A stretch of 64,000 nucleotides of DNA from an uncultured Chitinophaga sp. (GTDB lineage: Bacteria > Bacteroidota > Bacteroidia > Chitinophagales > Chitinophagaceae). The DNA is taken from positions 9,404 through 73,403 of the forward strand of contig NZ_CALEJS010000037.1 of NCBI RefSeq assembly GCF_937898475.1, read 5' to 3'. The notes under the pieces were generated by a model that did no database searches, was not told where the DNA came from, and saw nothing but the letters and a program-made list of their open reading frames with translations. Below, in pieces: positions 40,533-49,100 of the stretch (its first letter is position 1; the number at the start of each line of letters is the position of its first letter). The position numbers and the translations under genes are program-made.

Positions 40533-40619
40533 AATTTGGTTCCTCCATTTAATTTAATTTCCCAGGGCGTTAGCCTACCGATTAAGACCGGGACGGGCCA
40601 CTACCCTTTAACGGGACGG

Positions 40620-40627
40620 CAAAGATA
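40620..40627 (-). promoter_or_regulatory. Probable -7 box of rpsA
   Basis: TATCTTTG on the minus strand, 88 nt before the rpsA start codon. No TTG at the expected -33 distance. Confidence 0.5.
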
Positions 40628-40707
40628 CGTAAAAAAAGGGGCGGAACCCTTAATTTAGTGAAAATTTTTGGCCAACTCATTTGCCCGTTAAATAGTAATT
40701 TTCAGTT

Positions 40708-41598
40708 ATGAACGGAACCTCTTTTCAATCGGATATTCGGTACTGGCTGAGACAAGGAAACACAGTTAACCACCTGCTTTTCTGGAATATAGCCATTTTT
40801 GTGGTCTTAGGCCTTTTACGCCTGATCGCTTATTTCAGCAGGGCGGGAGCTGTAGCTTTTACGTTTGTCTCAGACCAATTGGTGTTACACAGCAACCTGG
40901 AGGTATTGCTGAGAAAACCCTGGGGATTATTCACCTACATGTTTGCACACATTAACATTTTTCACATATTCTTCAATATGCTGAACCTGTATTGGTTTGG
41001 CAATCTTTTCCGGGATTTCCTGGGCAATAAGCGGATCCTGCCGCTCTATCTGCTGGGCGGCCTGATGGGCGGCGTACTGTATATGCTGAGCTTTAACCTG
41101 CTGTTCCCCGCTGCGGTGAATCTGCCTTTGCTGGGCGCTTCTGCCGCCGTTATGTGCCTGCTGGTGGGCAGCGCCACCCTGATGCCCAACTACGAAATAG
41201 GGCTGTTGCTGCTGGGCAGCGTCCGGCTGAAATGGCTTGCGATGGCCATTATAGTGCTTGACCTGATTTCCATCCCCCAGGGAAACATAGGCGGTATCAT
41301 TGCCCATATAGGCGGAGCCGCACTGGGATTCATATACATCCGTCTCCTGAAGAACGGTACAGACCTTTGCCAACCCCTGATGTGGGTGTTTGACGCCCTG
41401 TCTGGTGCAAATACCGCCAAACCTCGTCAGAAGCGCGCGTTCAAACCTAAAAAATCACCCCTGAAAGTGGTGAAGAAAGCCCAGGATGAAAACCGTCAGC
41501 TTAAACTGGACCAGCTGCTGGACAAGATCAACGAAAAAGGCATCGGCAGCCTGAGCCCGGAAGAACGGGCCTGGCTGGATAAGCACAGTAAGGAGTAG
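40708..41598 (+). CDS. Rhomboid-family intramembrane serine protease
   Basis: A 296-residue membrane protease with about six helices. Catalytic Ser145 lies in LLGASAAVMCLL (GxSx) and catalytic His200 in IIAHIGGAALGF; HINIFHIFFNMLNLYWFG supplies the HxxxN motif (H86, N90). The hydrophilic C-terminus (residues 225-296, KRAFKPKKSPLKVV... then LDQLLDKINEKGIGSLSPEERAWLDKHS) is a small helical domain often attached to Bacteroidota rhomboids. The family cuts membrane proteins within or near their transmembrane helices; the substrate is unknown. It is divergent from rpsA. Confidence 0.92.
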   Translation: MNGTSFQSDIRYWLRQGNTVNHLLFWNIAIFVVLGLLRLIAYFSRAGAVAFTFVSDQLVLHSNLEVLLRKPWGLFTYMFAHINIFHIFFNMLNLYWFGNLFRDFLGNKRILPLYLLGGLMGGVLYMLSFNLLFPAAVNLPLLGASAAVMCLLVGSATLMPNYEIGLLLLGSVRLKWLAMAIIVLDLISIPQGNIGGIIAHIGGAALGFIYIRLLKNGTDLCQPLMWVFDALSGANTAKPRQKRAFKPKKSPLKVVKKAQDENRQLKLDQLLDKINEKGIGSLSPEERAWLDKHSKE

Positions 41599-41700
41599 CT
41601 GTTAGCTGCTGGCTGTTAGCTTTTAGCCTGGGTGCGGATAGGGTCAGGGGGGATTTTCCGGTGACCGGCAACTAACAGGCAACTGACAAGTAACAAACAA
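41599..41700. repeat. Word repeats after the rhomboid gene
   Basis: TAGCTGTTAGCTGCTGGCTGTTAG-type words (41597-41627), related to the AGCTATTAGC family at 26 kb, and CAACTAACAGGCAACTGAC-type words (41670-41705), related to those at 13.3 kb. Confidence 0.5.
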
Positions 41701-41718
41701 CAACTTGCAAGTAATGAC

Positions 41719-41726
41719 TAAATTTG
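41719..41726 (+). promoter_or_regulatory. -7 box close to the ispH start
   Basis: TAAATTTG ends 4 nt before the ispH ATG, so a transcript starting from it would be leaderless or nearly so. No -33 TTG at normal spacing is seen. Confidence 0.4.
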
Positions 41727-41730
41727 CAGC

Positions 41731-42960
41731 ATGAAGACATTTAACGTTCCCATTATATACCGCAGCCCACTCATTACCGCCATTAAAAACAAGCGCAAGC
41801 AGCAGGACAGGATGAAGAAGAATTTTAAGCCCACCGCGCTTGATTTTGGGGCGTTAAAGATATTACTGGCCCGGCACTTCGGGTTTTGCTACGGTGTGGA
41901 GAACGCCATTGAGATCGCTTTCAGGACCGTTGAAGAGAACCCCGGCAGGCGCATCTTTTTGCTCAGTGAGATGATCCATAATCCGCACGTGAATAATGAC
42001 CTGCTGGAGAAAGGCGTACAATTCATTATGGATACAGCCGGCAGACAGCTGGTGCCCTGGGAGGACCTGCAGCCGGATGATATTGTGATCATACCTGCCT
42101 TTGGCACTACCCTGGAGATAGAAGCCCGGCTGAATGAACTGGGCATTTCCCCTCTACAATACAATACCACCTGTCCTTTTGTGGAGCGGGTATGGAATAA
42201 GGCCGAACAGATAGGCCAGAAAGACTATACCGTTATTGTACATGGTAAACCGGGGCATGAAGAAACCCGGGCCACTTTTTCTCATAGCCGGCATAACACG
42301 CCTACTGTGGTGGTAAAAGACATGGAGCAGGCAAAGATCCTGGGAGCGTTCATCAGCGGTGAGCGGCCTGCCGCAGAATTCGCGGAGCTGTTCAAAGGAC
42401 AGTACTCTCCCGGTTTTAACGTGGAAACCGACCTGCAAAGGGTGGGTGTAGTGAACCAGACCACCATGCTGGCCACCGAAACCCAGGCCATAGCCGACTA
42501 CATCCGCAGCGTGATCATCAGCAAATATGCTGCTACGGAAGACAATGCGGCAGAACGTTTTGCCGATACCCGTGATACCTTATGCTATGCCACCAATGAC
42601 AACCAGAGTGCGGTGAACGGCCTTTTACAGGAAGACGCCGACCTGGCCATCGTTGTGGGCGGGTATAACAGTTCCAACACCTCTCACCTGGTGGAGCTGT
42701 GCGAAGAGAAACTGCCTACTTACTTTATCTCATCCGAAGAAAAGATCGTTTCTGCCAATGAGATCATGCACTGGGATTTCCATCACAAACAGGAGCTGCA
42801 CAGCTTTCGTTTCCTGCCGGATCAAACGCCGGTGACCATTATGCTGACCAGCGGGGCTTCCTGCCCGGATGCGTTGGTGGAAGGCGTGATCCGTAAACTG
42901 CTTGGGTTCTATGGGCTGGAGCATAAGGCGGATGAACTGGCGGCAGCGTGGACAAATTGA
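41731..42960 (+). CDS. ispH: 4-hydroxy-3-methylbut-2-enyl diphosphate reductase
   Basis: A 409-residue 4Fe-4S enzyme that catalyses the last step of the MEP pathway, giving IPP and DMAPP. It is the long form (about 400 residues) known from Bacteroidota, cyanobacteria and plants rather than the 316-residue E. coli form. Three cluster cysteines are visible in ARHFGFCYGVENAIEIA, YNTTCPFVERVW and TSGASCPDALVEG. Catalytic Glu is in VVNQTTML..TE context, and HGKPGHEET gives the conserved His. I keep the first ATG because MKTFNVPIIYRSPLI is conserved in relatives as far as I recall, although a later ATG (41812) would also leave the fold intact. Confidence 0.94.
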   Translation: MKTFNVPIIYRSPLITAIKNKRKQQDRMKKNFKPTALDFGALKILLARHFGFCYGVENAIEIAFRTVEENPGRRIFLLSEMIHNPHVNNDLLEKGVQFIMDTAGRQLVPWEDLQPDDIVIIPAFGTTLEIEARLNELGISPLQYNTTCPFVERVWNKAEQIGQKDYTVIVHGKPGHEETRATFSHSRHNTPTVVVKDMEQAKILGAFISGERPAAEFAELFKGQYSPGFNVETDLQRVGVVNQTTMLATETQAIADYIRSVIISKYAATEDNAAERFADTRDTLCYATNDNQSAVNGLLQEDADLAIVVGGYNSSNTSHLVELCEEKLPTYFISSEEKIVSANEIMHWDFHHKQELHSFRFLPDQTPVTIMLTSGASCPDALVEGVIRKLLGFYGLEHKADELAAAWTN

Positions 42961-43011
42961 TGGTGAAAGGGAAAGCCCTTAAATTGACATCGGTTGCAAA
43001 TTATACTAATT

Positions 43012-43042
43012 AAAAAAGACACCTGTAAGGTGCCTTTTTTCT
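43012..43042 (+). terminator. Terminator of ispH
   Basis: AAAAAAG-CACCT pairs with AGGTG-CTTTTTT around loop GTA with one A/C mismatch, about 55 nt after the stop. The flanking A- and T-tracts make it usable for the convergent regulator gene too. Confidence 0.85.
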
Positions 43043-43218
43043 TTGGGGCTACTCAATGCTAGTAATGCAGAGAAAAAAAGAGTTTATATAAATTTTATAT
43101 TGTGATCGTGTGACTTACTGAAACAAAAATACCTGATCTAAAAACCTTACACAACTCACATTTATTATCCGGCGGAGATTTTCAAATAAGTGGCGTAAAA
43201 ACGGATAAATCCGGATAA

Positions 43219-43986
43219 CTAGAATTGCATGGCCCTTTTAAGGAACTCCGCTTTTCTTCTTCTTGATACTTCTACCTGCGTGCCATCTGTCATGAGCGCA
43301 AAGCCGCCCTCACCCTGTATATAGGACTGCATCTGCTGCAGGTTGATGAGGTGTGAGTTGTGCACCCGGAAGAAATCCATATCGGAGAGCATCTCCTCAA
43401 ACTCCTTCAGGGGACGGGACACCAGCAGGTGCTTTTTATCTGTAAAGAATATCTTGGTATAGTTGCCTGTAGACTCACAGCGTACAATATTCTGTACAGG
43501 CATGAACACAAGACCGTTGATTGTAGGCAGGGCTATTTTGCGGTGGGTTTGGTGGAGTGTTTTCATATTGGCCAGGAACACATCGAGGGGCGAGATGTTA
43601 TTCTCTTTCGGGCGGCCGGCGGCTTTTCTATCACGGCATTTCTGTACGGCCTCCTGCAGCTCCTGGATACTGAAAGGTTTCAGCAGGTAGTCTAGTGCGT
43701 TGAATTTAATGGCCTTTAAGGCATATTGTTCAAAGGCTGTAGTGAATATCACGTCAAAGGATATCCTGTCAAATAGTTTCAGCAGTTCAAAACCATTCTG
43801 GTAAGGCATTTCCACGTCCAGGAATACCAGGTCGGGCTGTGCCTCGTCGATAAGGGCTTTGGCCTCTCTTACGCTGTTAACGCCTGCTATGACTGTTACT
43901 TCCGGGCATTTCTTCTGTAACATGGTTTGCAGGGCATCTATACAGTGTTGCTCATCGTCCACAATGATAGCTTTGATTTCGCTCAT
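43219..43986 (-). CDS. LytTR-family response regulator
   Basis: A 255-residue regulator. The receiver domain (1-120) has D10 and D11, phosphoacceptor D57 (LVFLDVEMPYQNGFELL), TTAF and K103 (LLKPF). The LytTR DNA-binding domain (about 150-255) includes PVQNIVRCESTGNYTKIFF and FFRVHNSHLINLQQM. It is the partner of the TPR sensor kinase upstream on the same strand, but an unusual 113 bp spacer with a long palindromic hairpin separates the two genes, so kinase and regulator may be made in unequal amounts. Confidence 0.93.
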   Translation of the reverse strand: MSEIKAIIVDDEQHCIDALQTMLQKKCPEVTVIAGVNSVREAKALIDEAQPDLVFLDVEMPYQNGFELLKLFDRISFDVIFTTAFEQYALKAIKFNALDYLLKPFSIQELQEAVQKCRDRKAAGRPKENNISPLDVFLANMKTLHQTHRKIALPTINGLVFMPVQNIVRCESTGNYTKIFFTDKKHLLVSRPLKEFEEMLSDMDFFRVHNSHLINLQQMQSYIQGEGGFALMTDGTQVEVSRRRKAEFLKRAMQF

Positions 43987-44024
43987 GCGTTCAAGTGTTT
44001 TAGTTGTAAGTCTGTGTATAATAA

Positions 44025-44099
44025 GTTTGAAAGTTTACGTGTTTGAGCGTTTGAGACGTTCGCGAACGTTTTAAACGATTAAACTTTTAAACTTTCAAA
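44025..44099. repeat. Large nested palindromic hairpin between kinase and regulator genes
   Basis: Outer arms AGTTTGAAAGTTTA and TAAACTTTCAAACT, middle words GAGCGTTTGAG, and at the centre the 14-bp palindrome ACGTTCGCGAACGT (44056-44069) followed by TTTTAAAC. It begins right after the kinase stop codon at 44100. The same palindrome plus TTTTAAAC occurs at 47428. Confidence 0.8.
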
Positions 44100-46049
44100 C
44101 TAAAAAATCAGCTCTACGGGAAGGGTAAGCTTTACCTGTGTGCCAGCCGGCCTGCCTTCCCCGTCTTCCAGATCTGTAATTATTACGTTAGTGTCCCTGC
44201 TGTTATTGATCTTCCTGATCAGATCTATACGGCCTTCTGTAACCTGCATGCCCATTGAACGGTGGGTCACTCCTTTCTTAGCCTTTATTTCCATGGCCCT
44301 TTTACGGCCGATACCATTATCTGTAACTATGCATACAAGTGTACGGCCATTCAGCATCATATCGATGGAGAGCAGGCCTTTACCTGATTTATGCACCAGA
44401 CCATGCCAGATGGCATTTTCCACGTAGGGCTGGATGATCATTGGGGGGATCATCACTTCTTCATCATTGATCTCATCTGCCACGGTGATGTTGTAGTCAA
44501 AGACCCCGTTGCAGCGCAGCCGTTCCAGGTCGAGGTACAGGCGTAGTGATTCCACTTCCTTGTTCAGCGATATAAAGGTATGCTGGGTATTATCCAGGAT
44601 CATACGCATTAGCCGGGAGAACTTGGTTAGGTAGTCTGAGGCCTCCTCCTGGTTGTTGCTCCATATGAAGCGGTGGATGGAACTTAATGAGTTAAAGATA
44701 AAATGCGGGTTCATCTGCGCACGCAGGGAACGCAGTTCCAGCTGCAGGGTGTGTTTGTTGGCCTCCAGGTTACGGTGACGGATATAGAAAAATCCGCCGA
44801 TGGCCAGCATGAATAAAAAGCCTGCGGTGGAAAGCGTATACACAATGTTACGTTTGGTACGCAGCTCGCTTATCTGTTTATCATGTTCCAGTAATTTGAT
44901 CTGGTTGTCTTTACGGTCTACTTCATATATAGCCCTTGTCTGGGCCAGGGCCAGGGCGGAGTTCTCATCCAGTATGCTATCCTTGTACAGCAGCGATTTA
45001 TTCAATGCTGCCAGGGACTTTTCAAAATCCCCGCTGGCTTTATAGTCTGCAGCCAGGGCTTTATAGCCTTCATACAACATAGATTTGAACCGCCAGAAAA
45101 GGCTCAGGTCGATCGACTTCTGAAAATAGGCGCGGGCTTCCTCGTGTTTGCGTTCCTTACTCAGCAATTTACCAATATTCAGGTAGCTTTCCGCGGAGTG
45201 CACCTTGTCATCCACTTTATCATTGATGGCCAGGGCTCTTTGCAGGGCATCCATGGCATGTGTATAGTCCTTTTTTTCCTGGAAGGCGGCGCCCAGGGAG
45301 TTGTAGCATATCACCATGCCCGTGGTGTTCTTCAGCTTCCGGTTCACTTCCAGCGAGCGCTTGTAGAACTCGATGGCCAGGTCTGTTTTACCTAGGCCCT
45401 GGTAGGCGTAGCCGATATTGGCCAGGTTAATGGCCACCCCGAGGTCATTCTTATTCTTTTCTTCGAGCGACAGGGCTTTGGTAAAGTGGCCGAGGGCCTC
45501 TGTGTATTTCCCGGTGGAGAGTTCGATATTACCAATACTATTGATTGCTACACAGATATTGCGAACATCATTGGCCTTTTCTGCTGCGTGGAGGGCCCTG
45601 AAATGGAGCTCGAAGGCTTTCTGCAGCTGGTCCATCCGGCGGTTATCTACACCGGCGTTGTTCAGGGCATTACTGATCAGGCGGTTATCTTTTGTTTCCT
45701 CTGCATATTTTATCGCTTTCTCGTGGAGATCCGCCGCAAGTATATATTGAGATTTGTTCCGCTTGGAGGTGCCTACTTCGTTATAGGCATGCGTAAGGCC
45801 CCGCGCATATTTCAGGCGCAGCCCAAGGTTGATAGCTTCCTGCAGGAAGGTATTCTCCTCTTTTCTCTCATCGTAAAAACGCGCCATTGCCCTCCCCCTT
45901 TCAATGAACCATTTTACTTTATTGGTGTCATTTGGCAATGTTCTGGCAGAATCGAGCGTACGTTGTACCAGCAATGAGTCCTGCCCCAGTACGTTTACAC
46001 TTGCCCAAACGGCTAAACTAAATAAGATACATACACCTTTGCTGAACAT
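44100..46049 (-). CDS. TPR-containing LytS-type sensor histidine kinase
   Basis: A 649-residue kinase. After a signal-like N-terminus (VCILFSLAVWASVNVLG) residues about 50-380 are TPR repeats (LNNAGVDNRRMDQLQKAFELHFRALHAAEK, NLANIGYAYQGLGKTDLAIEFYKRSLEV, YNSLGAAFQEKKDYTHAMDALQRALAI), which should lie in the periplasm. A coiled coil and one membrane helix (NIVYTLSTAGFLFMLAIGGFFYI) lead to the cytoplasmic His_kinase domain, with the phosphoacceptor in LRAQMNPHFIFNSLSSIHRF, and an ATPase domain (PPMIIQPYVENAIWHGL, TDNGIGRKRAM). TPR sensor domains probably bind proteins or peptides. The LytTR regulator encoded next is its likely partner. Confidence 0.92.
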   Translation of the reverse strand: MFSKGVCILFSLAVWASVNVLGQDSLLVQRTLDSARTLPNDTNKVKWFIERGRAMARFYDERKEENTFLQEAINLGLRLKYARGLTHAYNEVGTSKRNKSQYILAADLHEKAIKYAEETKDNRLISNALNNAGVDNRRMDQLQKAFELHFRALHAAEKANDVRNICVAINSIGNIELSTGKYTEALGHFTKALSLEEKNKNDLGVAINLANIGYAYQGLGKTDLAIEFYKRSLEVNRKLKNTTGMVICYNSLGAAFQEKKDYTHAMDALQRALAINDKVDDKVHSAESYLNIGKLLSKERKHEEARAYFQKSIDLSLFWRFKSMLYEGYKALAADYKASGDFEKSLAALNKSLLYKDSILDENSALALAQTRAIYEVDRKDNQIKLLEHDKQISELRTKRNIVYTLSTAGFLFMLAIGGFFYIRHRNLEANKHTLQLELRSLRAQMNPHFIFNSLSSIHRFIWSNNQEEASDYLTKFSRLMRMILDNTQHTFISLNKEVESLRLYLDLERLRCNGVFDYNITVADEINDEEVMIPPMIIQPYVENAIWHGLVHKSGKGLLSIDMMLNGRTLVCIVTDNGIGRKRAMEIKAKKGVTHRSMGMQVTEGRIDLIRKINNSRDTNVIITDLEDGEGRPAGTQVKLTLPVELIF

Positions 46050-46634
46050 GGATCAGTAGGGTAATAGAACTAACACAATTTAAATAATTAATAATTAAGA
46101 ATGAATAATTAATCATGCTTACGGGTTGCTGACCTGTAAGATGGTATTCATAAAAAAAGCGAAAGGGCGAAAGAATTCGCCCCTTCTTCCTATTAACCGA
46201 ATACACCTACTGAAAACATGAAATAAGACCGGTTTCCCAATCCTATTCCACATTAAGTTTATAACAGCCGTCCTGGCAACCTGTCCGGCGTTTATTTTAT
46301 ATACAAATGCTCTATATACGGTTAATAGCTTAGAGGTCCTTCTTGGATACAGCCAGGGTAAAATTTTTCCCAAAGCAACACATTATGATCAAGTACTGAC
46401 TATATACAAATACCCGTTATGCCTATGTTCTACTGTCTGCACAAAATCTTTATCACTTATTGAATACCAATAAGACCAAAGCATGGCTTTTACATACGGA
46501 TAAGGTGGAAAAAAATGTATAAAGGAAATTCGAAAGGATGTGGTAAACTATCTGAGGCTTCCGTAGGTCACGGAATCAAAACAAATGTATAAAACGTTTC
46601 TCTAAAACCGAAATAATATTTATGAAAGAAATGG
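46050..46634. other. 585-bp intergenic region before the TPR kinase gene
   Basis: AT-rich, with no supported gene. GGGCGAA (46165-46171) pairs with TTCGCCC (46176-46182); on the minus strand it is followed by TTTCGCTTTTTTT, so it looks like a terminator or attenuator ahead of the kinase gene. CAAATGTA at 46582-46589 is a TACATTTG -7 box on the minus strand. Together they could bound a short untranslated transcript of about 400 nt. Confidence 0.4.
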
Positions 46635-47324
46635 TTATGAGGGTTGTACGATCATGACATCCTCTACCCATTGCAGGGCTAACCTGAGCTGGTCATCCAT
46701 GCTTAACTCACTGTTATCCAGTATAATAGCATCATCTGCCCTGCGAAGGGGGCTGATCTCGCGGTTGGAGTCGATATAATCCCGCAGTTCAAGATTTTCT
46801 TTTACTTCCTGCAGGGTAATGTGTTTGTTCTTTGCATAGAGTTCTCTGAAGCGGCGTTCTACGCGAACAGCGGTATCTGCGGTCATGAAGATCTTCAGTT
46901 CGGCATGGGGGAATACCGTGGTACCGATGTCTCGTCCGTCCATCACGATGCCTTTCTTCTCTCCCATTTTCTGTTGCTGCGCTACTGCAAACTCACGCAC
47001 TTCACGGATGGCGGCTACCTCGCTCACTTTCTCTGCTACGAGCATCTCGCGGATGAGATGTTCGATATTTTCTCCGTTGAGGTAAATGTCTGACTGGGAC
47101 GTTTCGGGGTTATACTCAAATTCCAGGTGAATATTTTCCAGCGCAGCTTTTACCGCTGCGGTATCCGACCAGTCCACACGGTTTTGAATGAAGTAGAAGG
47201 TGATGGCCCGGTACATTGCTCCGCTGTCTATGTAGATGTAGTCCAGCTCCCTGGCCAATTGCCTGGCCAGTGTGCTTTTTCCGCAGGAGGAATAACCGTC
47301 TATCGTGATGATGATCTTCTTCAA
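46635..47324 (-). CDS. cmk: Cytidylate kinase
   Basis: A 229-residue enzyme phosphorylating CMP and dCMP with ATP. The P-loop is ITIDGYSSCGKSTLARQLA; DSGAMYRAITFYF, GIVMDGRDIGTTVFPHAELKIFMTADTAVRVERR and SNREISPLRRADDAIILDNS are the conserved CMP-binding and lid blocks. TACATTTG on the minus strand (47341-47348) is a likely -7 box, so the gene has its own promoter despite following three secreted-protein genes on the same strand. Confidence 0.95.
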   Translation of the reverse strand: MKKIIITIDGYSSCGKSTLARQLARELDYIYIDSGAMYRAITFYFIQNRVDWSDTAAVKAALENIHLEFEYNPETSQSDIYLNGENIEHLIREMLVAEKVSEVAAIREVREFAVAQQQKMGEKKGIVMDGRDIGTTVFPHAELKIFMTADTAVRVERRFRELYAKNKHITLQEVKENLELRDYIDSNREISPLRRADDAIILDNSELSMDDQLRLALQWVEDVMIVQPS

Positions 47325-47373
47325 ACCGTTAATGTTTACACAAATGTAGTAAAAAGATGAAAAAACAGGACAT

Positions 47374-47471
47374 GTTTGAAAGTTTGAAAGTTTGAGGGTT
47401 TAAAAGCCTGAGGGTTTGAAAATTTATACGTTCGCGAACGTTTTAAACTGTCAAACCCTCAGACTTTTAAA
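47374..47471. repeat. Palindromic hairpin between cmk and the T9SS protein gene
   Basis: CTGAGGGTTTGA (47408-47419) pairs perfectly with TCAAACCCTCAG (47451-47462) and encloses the palindrome ACGTTCGCGAACGT (47428-47441) followed by TTTTAAAC, identical to the copy at 44056. More GTTTGAAAG words lie at the left. It starts right after the stop of the T9SS protein gene. Confidence 0.8.
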
Positions 47472-49082
47472 TTATTGTTGTCCCAGCACTTCCACCTTAC
47501 AACGGTATGCTACCTGTTGGGTTGCTTTATGATACAATACCAGGAAGTACATGGCGGCGGGCACTTCGCGGATCTCTACATCTGCATCATTTTGTACGTC
47601 GTACTCGCGCAGTACCTGTCCCCAGGTGTTCATCAGCTGCATCACCAGCGGCGTACGGATGCCGCGGATACGTACATGGAACTGGCCCATGTTCGGGTTA
47701 GGATAGACATCTATCTTGATCAGCGGCGGCACGGCCCTGATCTCTGTGTAGCTAACCTGTCCGGTGCGTGAAACGGCTTTTATACGGTAGTAGGTCCAGA
47801 CATCGGCGTCGTTATTATCCAGGTAGGGGTAATCGATGCGGTAATTGCTGTATCCGCCGGGCGCCCTGGTGGGTACCCTGGCAATGGTGGTAAAGTCTGT
47901 TTCACCATCAAAGCGGCGTTCGATCTCAAACACGGCATTGTTGACTTCCTTGCGGGTAGACCATTCCAGGCGTACCTGATCGATAGAGATACGCCAGGCA
48001 TTGAACAGGATAAAGTCTGCCGGGGGCAGCAGCACCGGGAAGCCGATCGTTTTGGAGAAAAACTCCTGGCTGGCCAGTCCGCCGGGAAAACTGCGCAGGT
48101 GCATGGTAGCGCCCGTTCCCATGGTTTGAGTGGTAAGCGTACCTGTTTGCGGTTGGTAAGGCAGTTGTGGCAGGCGGTCCCAGGTGGCGCCGTTATAATG
48201 AATAATATAGCTGCTGTCGCGGTAGGCGGCGTACAGGGGCATTTCGGCGGTGTTCATGTGCTGCAGGATCACATCTGTCTGGGCTTTGCCTGTTTGGCTG
48301 TGGCCGATATCCCAGGTTTTGTAGATAAAGGTATCTTGCAAAAGCGCACCGCTAATTGCGTTCTGGTAGATGTTGTCGAACACGCGCACTTTGAAGTTAT
48401 CAGGGGCGCCCTGGGTGGCGATGGCCGCCGGGGCATAGTTGCCGACAGCTGTACCCACGGGGAAAACCACCCTGCCTGTGGCGGCGGTGAGGCCTTCGCG
48501 GTAGAGATAGCCCCCTGCGGCTCCTGTACCTGTTACCACGAAACGATGGTCGCTGTAGCCGGTAATGTTGCCAGGGGCGTTCTGCCCTACAGACAGGTTC
48601 CAGCCATTCAGGAAGATATGACCACTATTGAAATGAAGCGTATTGCGGATCTTCAGATCGCTCAGGTCTTCCAGGATCAGGCCTGCGGAGTTGCTCAGCT
48701 CCAGGTTGGGGAAGCTGGCGCCCATACCGCCGGCCACACTGTAAGCGCCAAAGATGCTTTGCTGACCTGTATTACCGTATAATGTATTGTTGGAAGAAAA
48801 GCGGAATATGCCACCGGTGCCGTTGAGACCTCCGGTGCTTTCATCGGGCAGGGAAGCGGCGTTGCCGTTCACCCAGCGTTTACCGAGGAAGTAGAATAAT
48901 GCGTTGGGATTGGAGCCGAGGGTACCCTCCTGTTGCATATTGCCGTAGAGCGCAACGGGAGCATTGCCGAATATCCAGGCTTGTCCGCCGGGGGGAATGT
49001 AGGCGGATTGCTGGGCAAAGGACAAAGCCGTTATGCCTGACAGGAATGCGGTTAGTAGATATTTCAGTAGTCTTCTTTTCAC
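47472..49082 (-). CDS. Secreted protein with T9SS type A sorting domain
   Basis: A 536-residue exported protein with a signal peptide (LLTAFLSGITALSFAQQ). The middle contains beta-rich repeats (GGIFRFSSNNTLYGNTGQQSIFG, NLELSNSAGLILEDLSDLKIRNTLHFNSGHIFLNGW) and a fibronectin-like segment (RISIDQVRLEWSTRKEVNNAVFEIERRFDG). The last 80 residues are a T9SS C-terminal domain (KIDVYPNPNMGQFHVRI...VEIREVPAAMYFLVLY), which directs passage through the type IX system and surface attachment. Its gene lies 18 nt after two tail-fibre-like genes, suggesting a shared operon and a joint surface structure. No enzymatic motif is visible. Confidence 0.88.
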   Translation of the reverse strand: MKRRLLKYLLTAFLSGITALSFAQQSAYIPPGGQAWIFGNAPVALYGNMQQEGTLGSNPNALFYFLGKRWVNGNAASLPDESTGGLNGTGGIFRFSSNNTLYGNTGQQSIFGAYSVAGGMGASFPNLELSNSAGLILEDLSDLKIRNTLHFNSGHIFLNGWNLSVGQNAPGNITGYSDHRFVVTGTGAAGGYLYREGLTAATGRVVFPVGTAVGNYAPAAIATQGAPDNFKVRVFDNIYQNAISGALLQDTFIYKTWDIGHSQTGKAQTDVILQHMNTAEMPLYAAYRDSSYIIHYNGATWDRLPQLPYQPQTGTLTTQTMGTGATMHLRSFPGGLASQEFFSKTIGFPVLLPPADFILFNAWRISIDQVRLEWSTRKEVNNAVFEIERRFDGETDFTTIARVPTRAPGGYSNYRIDYPYLDNNDADVWTYYRIKAVSRTGQVSYTEIRAVPPLIKIDVYPNPNMGQFHVRIRGIRTPLVMQLMNTWGQVLREYDVQNDADVEIREVPAAMYFLVLYHKATQQVAYRCKVEVLGQQ

Positions 49083-49100
49083 TTGATCGGTTCTCTCTTA

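Noticed and set aside
46119..46373. 84-codon minus-strand ORF upstream of the TPR kinase gene
   Set aside because: It crosses the terminator-like hairpin, is rich in Arg, Phe and Ile as expected from AT-rich noncoding DNA, and resembles no family I know.
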